From Tetrahymena elliotti 4EA (taxonomy: Eukaryota > Ciliophora > Oligohymenophorea > Hymenostomatida > Tetrahymenidae): a stretch of 64,000 nt of DNA. Shown one piece after another: positions 12,420-25,300 of the stretch (the first letter of the stretch is position 1; each line of letters opens with the position of its first letter). The notes under the pieces are model-generated. The model was not told the origin of the DNA. It saw only the letters and a list, made by a program, of their open reading frames with translations, and made no database searches. Made by a program: the position numbers and the translations under genes. The stretch spans positions 1,327,145 through 1,391,144 of the forward strand of contig JH720298.1 in the NCBI GenBank assembly GCA_000231825.2. Reading direction: 5' to 3'.

Positions 12420-14463
12420 ACTCAAACCTTCCTATTTTTTTGATAAAAATAAAATAAGGTTATTCATATATTAAGAAATATTCTATTTTTGTAATCTCAT
12501 TTTATCATTTTATCTATTTTTCTATCATTTTTTCCTCTTTGAATTTGAAATATTTGTATCAATAAATCAATCAATCAATGCTTATTGAAAATTATTTATT
12601 GAAAAACTTTGATGATATTTTGAAATAATGTCCTACTAAATGATTATTAGAATCACGGTTAGAGTATTTGCATGTTCTTTAAGAGTCTGCACGCTCCTCT
12701 CTTCTTTTATAGCTATTATTACGAAAGTTAACTTAATGTGATTTCTTAATTTTTTAGCTATCCTATTATTATTCAATAGTTTATTTAAAATCTGATGAAT
12801 CAATCATTGTATTATTAAAAATTCTCAATTTTTATCAAAAAATTTATTATATTAAGTTAGAAAACAGACAGATATTTCCTAAATTGATGTTTTTTTTTTT
12901 AGTTTTTTATTTATACTAATACTTACAAATCACTATAGATTAAATATATCACTCACGCATTCTCTCAATTAATCATACAGTTAATAAACTACCAATGCTT
13001 ACCTATTCTATTCAATTACAAACATTTATTTCTATTAGCTATGCCTTATTTTTTTTGTAAAATGTTTGTTATTACCATAGAAAAATTAACACTTTTTAAA
13101 TCCGTTTAAAAAATTAAAAATAAAGTAAGATCAATGTTTTATAGTGAGTAACAAAAAATTATTAATCCTTCCAGAAAATTATTTACATCTTCACAAAACT
13201 TCTAAAATTTCTCAAAAGATTAAGCATGATTGTAAATAAAATCTTTTCCCTTTCTATAAATAAATACCAGTTTAGACTTTTGGTAAATTGAGAAAAAAGC
13301 CAAAATTAAATTAATTCACAATTTACTAAATAGTTTCTAATTTTTAAAATATCGAACCGATTTCTTATTTTTGTGACATAATAATAGTAAATTAATATAC
13401 CAAAATGTATTCAAATTATGTTTCATTTTATTCAAAATCATTTATTATGTCTTTATCAGGAATTTATATAAAATAAGGAAATTGTCCAATTTATTGTATT
13501 TGAGTTAAGTTTTTGTTTAAATCAGAATGTATTTATTTTATTATTTTAAAGATAAAATCTGAAAATGGTTTTTAAAATTGTTAATTTTTTAGCTTTTACT
13601 TTTAATAATAAAGAATTAAAAAATATTTTTTAAAAATAAAATTTTTGTTTAATTTTTCTTGAGATTTTTTTCTATGGGCTAAAAAAATATTCGATGATCT
13701 TTTTTAATATTTGTTAATTTACCTACATTTTTGAATCAAAAGATATCCAGTTCAAGTGAGAAGTATATTTAGAAATTAACAAAATGAAGAAATAAAAAAA
13801 TGAAATAAAGAATAAATAAATAACTAACAAGATGAGCAAGATGAGCGAATAGATTATGTTTTAAAAAATAATAAAGGATAGATAGATAGATAGATAATAC
13901 ATAACACAGAGATTACTGGTGTAGAAAAAGTGATGTTTTTTTATTTAACAGAATTTGTTAAAAGAGATTAGATAGATAGGTAGATATGAAATTAAAAATT
14001 TAACTAAAGGGAGGAAGAGGAGGAATTTATTATTTATTCATTTATTAACTAAGTTAGTTGATTACTACTTTCTTCACTCTTCTTTAATTTAATTTAAAAT
14101 GATATAATAATAATGAATGATATATTTATTTATTTATTGATGGTTGTTTAATTTAATTATAATATGTACGTAGATCGAATATAAAATGATTTATTGTAGG
14201 CTCCTAGGTTTTAATTATTGTTTTTATTATTATTGTTATTTGTTTTATTTTTTGCATGACAGGTAGCTTGGTTGGTTGGTTGGTTATGCATGCAGCAGAA
14301 GAATCATTTTATGCTTTTAAATTCTTAAATTATTTTACATTTAACTCTATATTTTTAATAAGTATATTTTATTTGGGTGGTTTTCAGATCATCATATAAC
14401 TAAGTGTCTGTCTTAATCAAATCAAATATCAATCAATCAATCAACACTTGTTATAATAATTCT
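12420..14463. other. Intergenic, AT-rich
   Basis: Upstream of NADK and downstream of exportin-1. No coding-like frame is visible. A slightly less AT-rich patch at about 12650-12740 has no recognisable RNA consensus. A GATA microsatellite (13877-13897) and a TTGG run (14269-14285) are present. Confidence 0.65.
13877..13897. repeat. (GATA)n microsatellite
   Basis: Five GATA units in the gap between exportin-1 and NADK. Confidence 0.85.
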
Positions 14464-17400
14464 TCATTGTTATTATTATGGTTATTACTATTATATTTCA
14501 TTTTTATCAAATAAGTGAGCATTATCATTATAGTACATGGATAAGTTAATCAAATAATCTCTAAGTTCAACCTTTTTATTTATTTATTTATTATTGAAAT
14601 TTAAGTTTCATCATTCATTTTTTTTAAATAAATAAAGCGTGTAAGAATTAATTTACCTTAAACTCGTGAGCATTTTCGTATTTGTCGAATAAGTTCTTTA
14701 TGTGGTATTAAGTTTTTTGAAGGGAAACATTACTAAAGTGATTTGAAAGAGCATTAGTTAAGAATTCATAAACATAAGTGGCATTATCAACTGTTTGTCC
14801 TTCAATAATTGGGATAGTCAACTATTAATAATGAATTTTGTCGATTTAAAATTATTTAAAAATTAATTATTAATTAATTACGAATTAAGCTTTAACAATT
14901 CCGATGAGTAATTAGAAAATTGTGCATTGTTATTTGAAACCACTCTTGTGGAAGCCATCAGTAAGGACTTCCAAAACATCCTTCAAGATATTTAAGTAAT
15001 AAATTTGATAGAATTGGTTAGCTATTCCTTGGTTTGTATTAACTTACTACAGATTTAATAATAACAAAATGATTTATTTATCAATGATTTAAATAAAAAT
15101 ATTTATTTTACTTTCATGATGTAAATTAAAACATCTAAACCTATATCAGAAATTTCAGGAAGGTGATGTTTAAAGGCCCAGACAATGCAGTCAATCATAG
15201 TCTTGAAAGAATCGCTAGGGATATTGAACAAGGCTATTTATTTATGAATTAAAAAATACATTTTTTATAAGGCTGAAAGAGTGAGTTAATTAACAAAATA
15301 ATACCTTCAATAGCGTTTTAAACGACGGCCTTCAAGAGTTTGAAGAAAGCAATACGATGATCAGGGAAAGAACTAAAGTCTTTACTGATCATAGTAAGAG
15401 TGGACATGAAGATACCCTTGAGAGTGTCAGGGATTAAAGGTTATATGTATTCAGCCATGTTTTCAAAAATAACTTGATAGAGAGTAAGAAGTTCGGGTTC
15501 TCTGCAATCTTCAAGGCAGTTAACATAATCAACAAGTAATTATTGCAAAGGTTCAATCAAACTTTGAGCAACAGTTGTGGGTTGGAATAAAGGAGTTTCT
15601 TTTAATTTAATTTTTTAATTAATTTAGAGAGAGAAATTTTTATTTTGTTAATTACCTTTCTTGCACCACTTGAAGAAGCAGATGTAGAGCTTTATGATAT
15701 CTTTTCTAATGGTTCTTTGTTTCTTGACAGTGGAGTAATTCATTACTTGTTTGCCTACTTGTTGCACTTGTGTGTTGATATTTTAACTGTAGAATTTGTA
15801 AATTTCATTCATTCCCAAACTAATTTGGCCTTTTTAATAAATTTTGTTTTTTTAACTTTTCATTTGAAATGAAAATTGATTGATTTTATTTTTAAAATTG
15901 TGAATAGAATTTACCTAAAATAAATACGTAGCAGAAACCAACAGAGGAGCAGATTCTTTCATTTATTTTTAAGAATAAGGATATTTGTTGGATAGCAAGT
16001 TCTTTGTCAAGAATAGTGGGATTTTGTTGGGCACTTAAAATAATTTATTTCCAGTTTTCCAAATGAGAACGAAGAGAAGATTCAAGATAGACTTATTGCT
16101 TTTAGCTATCAGATTCGGCATTGATAATATGACCAATAGCTTCATAAAAGGTAAGACGATATTAAGGTTCAAGGATTGCTGCCTTTTCATCAATAGTTCT
16201 AATTAATGTTTGAATGTAAGGTTCAGTATCATTTGTTTTTGTTTGGTTTTTAGAAATTTATGTCTTTTCTTGTTAAACTTTAACAAATTCTTCTGCACAT
16301 TTTTAACTGACAGTCAAGAAAGTGTTTACAGCCATTTCCTAATAAAATTAAATTAAATTTGATTATTCATATTTATCATTAATATTCATTAATTACCATA
16401 ACACCAGGGAATGTTTCTCCCATGAATTCAAAGAGCTTCTTAACGACAGTTCTTAAGAAAGACCAATTGGTTTTTAAGAAGACAGGATATTGACTAACGA
16501 CATACATAATATTAGAAGCAACAACAGCTTTGCTTTCTTTTTATTTTCTAGTATCAGTCAAATTCAAAAGTCCCTAAAATATTAAAATGTTAAAGAATTA
16601 ATAAAATTAGATAAAAATAATATGTTTGAAATACCTTAATAACCTAAATGAGAAGAGCTCTTTCTTCTTCACTCTTGACGGAACCAGAAATAGAACCGAT
16701 AGCCCAACATAAACTGTTCAAGTTGTCATAACTCCATTCAGTACCATCAAGCTAATTAATGTTAACATTTTTAGATTATTTGAATTTTGAATAAAATAAA
16801 AATTACTTGTTTTTCAAGCTTACTCAAGAGAATTCTGCTCATGTCAGACCAATCAAGTTTTGAAAGATTGATCAAGATTTCCTTAAGAAGTTCATAAAGG
16901 GAGTTATTTTCAGTGTCAACTAGTTCTTCTTTAACTGGAACACCATCTTCAATAACAATAAGTACTTCTTAGGGTTTAGCCATTCTGGAAATGATAATAG
17001 TTCTCACTTAAGTCAAAATTTTAGGATAAACGGTCTTTTAAATAGTTATAGCATCGTTGCTAACTTCGGGAGTAAGATTTAATCTCATAACATTAAAGTA
17101 TTAATTAGGAATTTGGCCTCCATTTTAGTTTTAAGCAATCTTTGCTTTATTTGTCTTCTTTAAGAAATCGTTTGTGAAGAAATGCCAGAAATCAACACAA
17201 GTCTTGAAGATGTTTTCATCTTCTATTTCATTTATTCCAACAATATATTACAAACCTCTATCAATGCTTTCAGCCATCATGACTCTATCAGGATTCTAAA
17301 AGTCATTTGCTGATTCTTCAATCCAGTCCAAGTGAGTTTGGAAAAATCTATTTTCATAAAAGGTGTTAGAATTTATTCAGAAAAAATAAAATCATTCAAT

Positions 17401-20075
17401 CAAAAATAAAAATAAAAAAATGAAAAAATTGTTTTGTTTCTTTTCAGCATTTTTTTTTTTGAAGAATTTTATCAAAAACGAACACTTAATATTATGTTCT
17501 TTATCTCAATCATATGGCATTAAATAATTTAGAATTATTATGACTTAAGCATATTAAATGGTTTGGAATTAAATATCCTAAAAATTGTTTGAAATTAAAT
17601 GGCTTAGAAGTGTTTGAAATATTTCTTTTAAAAAATAAATTATAAAGGGTAAAACACATTTTTATTTGTTTGTTTTTTTGCTGATTTGTGATTGATTGAA
17701 TATTAATTTAAATGAATGAATAGCTTACGATGTTAAGAAAATTACAACACTGTTGCATATGCTATCGAACTTGTCAATTTATCTATGTTAACTATGCTAA
17801 AGTAATGTCTTTCCTATTTTTAGTTAAATAATTTTTTATTTATTTTTTTTGTTAGTTAGTTTATTTTTAGTTTACTCTAGAATTATAAGCTAACATTGTA
17901 GGGAAGAATTTATTCAGAAATTTTAGTAATAAATTTGAAGTAAACATCAATAATTTTATTCTTCATTTTCAAAATTTCATTGGGGTTTTAGCAAATGTCA
18001 AGCTTCAAAAGGATAATTTCAGTTAAGCACTTAATGGCAACTTCCTTAAAATCAGTTTAAACAACAAAGAAAAGGAAAATATCAGCCATGTCAGTATCAA
18101 TAATAAAACCAAGAGGAATCCAACTAAGATAGACATGGAAAGTTTCAAGACAAGCCTTGATCAAACTTGGCTTAACTGCATTTATGTTTCTGTTTTTTAT
18201 TTATAATCATTAAATTAATATGTTTATTAAGCTCACAAAAATCAATTTACTGAGCAGAATTCGAAGTAATGTAATAACAGAGTTCGTAGATGTGCTTGAA
18301 TTATTCATTCATAGTTGATTTCAATTAAATAATTTGTTAACTAGTCATTTCGTTTTTAGAGTAATCAAAGATTTCTTCACTATTTATTAATTAATTAAAA
18401 ATAATAATTAGAATTATAATAATTCTCTCATTTTATTTCTCATAAATAAATTTTTTGAATATTCTTAATATGTAACTAACTAATGATTCCAATTATAAAT
18501 TTTCTATTATCTCATTTACTATTTCAAAATAAACTCTGATTTTTTCCCTATTTTAATAAACTGCTATTTGTCCTATTCACCTATTTGTTTTTAAGGCTTG
18601 AGAGATACTTTTATTTATTTGATAGGTTTATTTCATGCTCTGTTTATTGATCTATTTATTTATTATTTGCTTGCTTGCTTATTGGATTGATTGATATAAG
18701 ACGAGTTTATAAATTTAATAATTTCCTAAGAACACTAAAAACTCGTTTAATTGATGATTTAGTAAATGCAAATATGTATGAATGTGATTGAATGAATATC
18801 TTTGATTGTATCTTAATAAATTTTGTTAATTTATTTACTAACAATTTTGGATTAGCTTTAAGTTTTAAACCTGTATATTAATTTTATTTTTATAATGAAA
18901 AACGACTAATTTATTTTATTTTGCAGTGTGAGTTAATTTATATTTATGGGTACCTCAACATCTTGAGTAAGTGTAGAGAGTTTTCACAAATATTGGGGTC
19001 GGTTCTAGAGGTTTAACAGATATCAGGGATAAAGTTCTTCCATGTAGAATTCCATTCAAATTTTAAAATTTAAATGATAATTGAGTTGCATTTATTCAAC
19101 AAAGTTTATGAATCTCTTGTTGGATTGGGTTGCTAACTTTATCTAAATATGAAGGTTAACATGAAGGTCTTTAAAGATTCTTGGACTTGTTTATCAAGAG
19201 CTAACCATTTTTGCTTTTTTTTTAAAATTTTGGAAAATGAGTAAATAATTGCAAGGTTTGTAAGCAGGTAGGTAGGTAGGTTGGTTAGTATTTTTAAAAC
19301 TAAGTTAAGCGCGATCAAATCCTACTTATGAAGATAAATTTAAATGATTTTGGGATCAATAATGAATGCATTTTAGATTGTTCCTTAAAGAAATTTGCTT
19401 CGTGAAAGACTGAAAACTAAAAAAGAATTGATTGATAAAATATTTTTTAAAGCAAGTTTGTCTATAAACAGAGTAGGATTTTAGTGCAGCTAAGAAGAAG
19501 TTTTGAACAAAAAGAATGCAAATAATTGAAAAAAGAATGAATTACCTTGATTGTATCTTCCATCAAAACCAAAGTAAGAATCTTTGTTTAATAATCATTT
19601 GAACACTCTAAAACTATGTCTACATTGACCCAAAATTCTGTTTTTTCTTTCAAGTCTTTCCAAATTTGTTGAGCCATCTGCATCTATTTATTTATTAAAA
19701 CAAATACATTTATTATTATTCAAATTTTTTTCCTAAATTTCTTCAAAAATCAATTGAATCAATAAAAGTTAATTCACCAAACAGCTCATTCCTGCAGCTG
19801 AAATAGCTCAATAACAAATATCCCCTATTGCCAGATAACTGCATTCTGTCAAAAGAATATTTTTTCTTGTTTTTCAAGCAAATTATCAGCTACATTATGA
19901 TGAGGTTGGTTGGTAGAGGAATATCGATCGATGATACAAACTATAAAGAAAATGATACCTTTTAATTATCACCGCATGCCATCAACTTTGTAACCTAGTC
20001 AAGGACAAGGACCTATTGATTATCAAGCTTTTAAGGCTAGAAAAGACTTTATACTTCAGGAGGATAGTTGTTCAT
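14464..20075 (-). CDS. XPO1: Exportin-1 / CRM1 nuclear export receptor
   Basis: Exports leucine-rich-NES cargo with Ran-GTP. Sixteen exons in coding order: 19959..20075, 19546..19683, 18954..19213, 18251..18379, 17895..18189, 17729..17796, 16807..17347, 16635..16751, 16397..16573, 15915..16338, 15656..15829, 15305..15598, 15112..15233, 14882..15046, 14657..14821, 14464..14571; 1097 residues, the normal CRM1 length. Matches run end to end: the N-terminal Ran-binding part ([20 protein letters not shown]), [62 protein letters not shown], and [12 protein letters not shown] near the end. The NES-groove lysines (K534 and K537 in human numbering) are kept, but the leptomycin cysteine is Thr (codon 16556-16558). 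Heavy use of AAG, GCT and GTC-type codons suggests good expression. Confidence 0.96.
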
Positions 20076-22325
20076 TATAACCTATTAGAAATAGTTCTTA
20101 TATGTATGCACTTTACTTGCTTACTTGCTTCTTTTTAATTTTTTTGTTTCTTTTGTATTTATTCTTCTTTATCTTTTCTTTTAGATCTTATTTCTTAATT
20201 TTTGATTTCTTTTTTCTTTTTATTATTCATTTCTTTCCTTTTTTGCTTTTTATTACTTGACTATATATCTATCTATCTATTGCCTGCCTGCCTCTCTATA
20301 ATGCCCACTTCTAAATTATAATTAACCTTCCTCTTTAATTTCCCAATTCATTCATAATTTATACATCTAAAACAAAAAAAACAGGCAGAGGCAGGTATTC
20401 ATTCATTCATTTTAGTATGTATCTATTTTGATGTATTTCATTGATGCGCAAGTACATATTTCTAATATCTTTCTGTCTCTTTTTCAATTAAGGCGCTCTT
20501 CTTTCTCATTAGCATCTATTGGAATCATTTTAAATTCTAAGCAAAAAAAAAAATTAAATGAGTGTTAAAATTTTTGGATCTTCTTATTTATATTCTCAAA
20601 TTAGGTTGGAAATGAATGAGTCAATTTAATATTTATTCATTTTATTTTTTTATCAAGTAAACAAAATCTTTTCAATGAAAACTGATTTTCATTATAAAAA
20701 ATTAGAATCTTTGCACATTCTAAAAATCTATGATTTCTTATTTCGCTCACTCATTCACTCCTTTTAATTTTAAAACCATCAAATTGAATTTCACTTATTA
20801 TTTTAAGTATTTGCTATTCAAGGCCAATATTTGTTCTTAATTTTTTTAATTTTTAATGACAATAACACTTCATTTAAATTTTTTAATAACAATTTTATTA
20901 ATAATTAAAAAAATCCTTAGTGTAAAATGATCATTAAAATTGAATTTTGTTTTATATAGTGAAATCTTCGGAAATTATTTTATTTTTCATTGTTTACTGA
21001 TTTTAGTTTTGAAAGTAAAACTAAGAACAGGAAGAATTTAAATTTGTTTGTTTATTTTTGAGTTCTATGAGATTTTATAGTTATAGGTGACAGTCAAAAT
21101 GAGAGAAGAGGTAGAAAGAGAGGCATAGAATTTATTTGATAGAGACATAAAAAAGTAATAAATGAGCAAATGGTAAAAATTTATTGCAGAGGATAATTTA
21201 AAACTTAAGATTAAATTTTTCCTTTCAAAATAAAATGCTCATCTAAAAATTTATTTTAAATTGAAAGAAAAGTAAAATTTAAAATGTGTAAAATTTTCAA
21301 GTATTTAAAAATGGAAAAAAAAGGCAAAAGAGAAGGAAAAATAGATTTTAAGAAAAATTATTTGGAAAAGTTTAAACTTTGAAGTCAAAATTAGCAAAGT
21401 AATAAATTTAAATAAAATAATTTTTAAATTAAAAATTACGTGATGGTCTGAAATAATTTCATTTTAAAGTTTATATCATAAATAATACTTTTAATATTTG
21501 TGAATAAGGATGTTTAAAATTCTTACAACACCTATTTATTCACTTATCTTAAAATCTAAGTGTTTGTTATGTAGGTAGGTAATGTTAAGGAAATTTAAGT
21601 TTTTTGAATAATTTATAAATTTGGACTGTTGCAAATAACAAACAGATGTGGTAATAATTTAAAATAAGAGTAATTCAAGAAAAAGGAGGTTTATTTCTAC
21701 AAATAATAAATATAAATGATTTATTGATGAATTATTTTCAACGGATATATTCATAAAAATTTATTTAAGAATAAAACAGAAAATTTTAAAGAATATTAAT
21801 CTTGTTATTTTTAATGGGACTAATAATTTAACAATGCAAGAAATCTTTAAACAACAAACAGTTTACTTCACTTAAAAACAAAAAAAACAAACTAATTTTT
21901 GTTTGAAATTTGTATAAAATTCAATTATTTCCATTCAAAGTTAATTAATTAATTTACCAAGTAAAATAACAAGCAAGCAAGTTTATCTATCTATGTATTT
22001 ATTAATAAACAAGCAAACATACATACATATAATCTATCTTAAATTAACCAATAAAGTGAAAAAATAATCAATTAATTTTTATATTGAGAGGGTATAAACT
22101 AAACAAGTAGCCAGTTTTTAAGCGTATCCTCAAAAGCATATTTTATCAAGCAAATAATTCTTAGTGATTAACATAGCATTAGGAGTGTTAGGAGAAGTCT
22201 TTTGGAATAGTCATTGAGAGGATATTTAGTTGAATTAATTTTATTTGCTCCAAAATCAGCTTTAAGCAATTCAATTAAATTATAGGGAGGTAATTAATAG
22301 CTAAGAATCAACAAAAATACTTAAA
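20076..22325. other. Intergenic between divergent genes
   Basis: About 2.2 kb separating the starts of exportin-1 and the coiled-coil gene, so both promoters should lie here. It contains ATCT/TGCC short repeats (20266-20295), ATTC runs, AACA/AAGC/CATA runs around 21960-22030 and long A/T tracts. No gene seen. Confidence 0.65.
20266..20295. repeat. (ATCT)n-(TGCC)n compound microsatellite
   Basis: ATCT units pass into TGCC units just upstream of the exportin-1 start, in the shared 5' region. Confidence 0.8.
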
Positions 22326-25300
22326 ATGGAGGATTTGAAGACAAGGGATTCAATTAGTTCAGTTATCAAGCAGTCCTTTTTGCAGATTTTGGATGATCCC
22401 AACTTGAAGGGTTTAAAAGAAAATGAATACTCTTGCAACTAAATTTTACAAAGAATGACTGAATTATTCTTTGATATATTTGAGTCTGAAAGACAAACTC
22501 AAAGTTAGCAATTGAAATCGCAATATTCCATGCTTAAAGAGTATTGCTAAAATATTTCCCATGAAAAATTTGAGGTATTTATTTATTTATTTGTTTTATT
22601 TAATTTTTTGATTAGCTTTAGATTAAGTAGAAGGCAGGCAAATACTTTGCTTGGAATTAAAAATATTTAATTGAAAGCTTGAAAAATTTTAAGAATTTTT
22701 TGAGCTAATTGAGTAAATGAAATTATTTTTATGATAAAAAGATGTAAAGAGAACTTCAAAATGAGATTCTTTAGATGAGCGAAGAACATGATAAGATCTA
22801 GACAGAAAATAATATTTTGAATGAAGAAATAAGCATGCTAAAGCTAAAAAATGAGCACCTTTCAATTGAAAGTAAGCGAATAGCATCTGAGCAAGAAATA
22901 TTGGTCTGCTAAATAAATGATTAAAGAAGCACTTTCTAAAAAAACTTAGAAGAAATGGAAATGATCAGCAATGAGTTAAAAATTGAATTGGATTTATATA
23001 AAGATAGAATCAAGAAATTAGAATCCACAAACGAGAAACAGCATTAACAGATAAGGGAATATTCTTTATCTCTTTAAAAGCAATAGAATAAAATCAAAGA
23101 AACTGAAAATTAGTATCTCATTGAATCACAAATCAAGAGTCGTCACTTGAATGAATTGGAACAAACTCAAAAAAGCGTCAGAGAGCTTGAATAGCTTCTG
23201 AGATAATCTAATGAAGCCAACACAAAGTTAAACGAAGAAATTAGAATCTACTCAAATCAGTTACAAGAATCAGAAAAGCAAATTAAGTCTCTTGAAAATT
23301 AATTGAATGACAAAAAGAAAGAAAATCTATTAATCTAAAAATAGCATGAACAAATCCTTGCAATCAATGAAGAAAATTAAAAAAAGTTTATTCTCAACAC
23401 AGTCAATAAATACAAAGAAAAAATTTAAGCTTACAAAACAAAACTTCAAGAATACAAAGAAAAGCAAGAAGAACAAAATAAATAAATTTATCAGCTTTAA
23501 TTATAAGACAACGAGGAGAAAAATGGTTATCAAAAGCAAATCCAGCACATTGAGTCTCAAATTTCACAAGTCCAAGCCTAATACGAGGCAGTTATTTCAA
23601 GCATCAAGCAAAACTCTAAGGTAATTTCTAAATTAAAACAATAAAATAACATATTTTGAGTGTTAAATTTCTTTGGCTAAATTAATTAAAGACATAAATA
23701 AGTAAAAAAAGATTTATGGAAAATCTAAACAGTAATTATAAATAAGTCTTTGTCATAATCAAATAATTTCAATGTATTCTTGGAAAAAGCTAATTATTAA
23801 TTAGATAACAGAAATCTCTCATTCAAAAAAGTATTCTTGGAAAAAGCTAATTATTAATTAGATAACAGAAATCTCTCATTCAAAAAATTATTATAAAAAT
23901 AAATTGAAAATTGCATTTTGAGTTAAATTTATTATCAAATTGTTGGATAAAGAAACAAAATTAATCGAAAATTTAAGTTAAAATGATACATTTTTATCGT
24001 CTATCTACAAGCAATGTAAATAATACATTCTTAAATACTTTGGAGAAAGCAAAAAAATAATCAGATTTCTCTAATGATAGATAGATAGAATAGAAATCTC
24101 AAATTCAATGATTTACATAAATAAGTTAAAGAAAGCATTAAGAAACACAAATATTTCTCACTTAAGGCATCAATCGTTATTTTCCATCAAAAACTTTAAA
24201 AATTTACTAAAAATAAGAAATAAATAAATAAATCATTTTGATTTTAAAAAACAAATTTTTAATAGAAATTTAGAATGAAATTATATTAATTTAATTTTTT
24301 CATTATTTAAATTAATGTAGAGTGAACTTGAGAATTAAAAAGAAGGGTTTGAAAAGAGTTTACAATTGTAGGAGATGCAATTTAAATAAGATATGAAATA
24401 ATTAGAGATTTAAATGAAGGATAAAATTAAAAATATTGAGGATAGCACTGTGCCCAAGGAATAACTCGAGGCTGTGAAAAAGGAGAAATAAGAGGCTGTA
24501 GAGAAGATTGAAAAAGAAAAAAATAATGTTATTAATGAATTGAATAATACAATAAAATAATAACAATTATAGACAGATAAATTAAAGGATTAAATTGCTT
24601 CTTTGAATTGCAATTTATCTTAGAGTGAGATTACTTAGAATAAATGTAGATAATATGAAGAGGAGATATAAAAATTGAATCAGGATTTGAGCAAGAAAAT
24701 GAATTTAATTAGTGAACAAAAGGATAAGATTAAACAATAGTAATATGAAATAGAGAATAGAGAAAGATAAAATGAATTACTGTAAGAGGATATTAAGAAT
24801 TTGGAAGAGTAAAATCAAGAGATTTAATCTAAATACAAAGATATTGAAAGGAAATTGAATTAGTAAATTAAATAGCTTAAAGAAAAAGCAGAAAACTAAT
24901 CATAAGAAAACTACAAATTAAATATAGAGGTTAGGGAGATTAAGAAAGAGCAGGAGTTTGAGAAAAAGCAGAATTAAGAAATGATGCTTTTGTTGGAGAA
25001 GAGACAGTAGGGCATTACTGTTGATTTAAATGAGGTTCAGTCTTTAAGAAGCAATAATATTGTTTTGCAAGGAAAGTTAGAGAATTTAAATGCTAGACTT
25101 AATGATGCTAAGGATGTTTAAGAGTAAACTAAGAAGGAAAAAGATTATTTATCCGCTTTGGTTGAACAGCTAAATAAAAAGCTAAGAATTGCTGATGATT
25201 TGAAGATTAAATTTAATATTAAAATTAAATAATTAATGAGAACTGTTTAAACTCTTAGGGATGATATCAATAATAATATATAAAAAGATATTTTAGAAAA

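Noticed and set aside
12650..12740. Less AT-rich patch considered as a tRNA or small RNA gene
   Set aside because: No acceptor-stem pairing or TTCGA-type B box could be built.
15645..15872. 75-codon open frame on the plus strand
   Set aside because: Antisense to exportin-1 exons, with no features of its own.
22717..22719. TGA inside an otherwise open coiled-coil frame, possibly read as an amino acid
   Set aside because: Exportin-1, STI1 and the other well-aligned genes have no internal TGA, use TGG for Trp and end at TGA. A GT-AG intron explains the case, as does a 57-bp intron in the similar case at about 37680.
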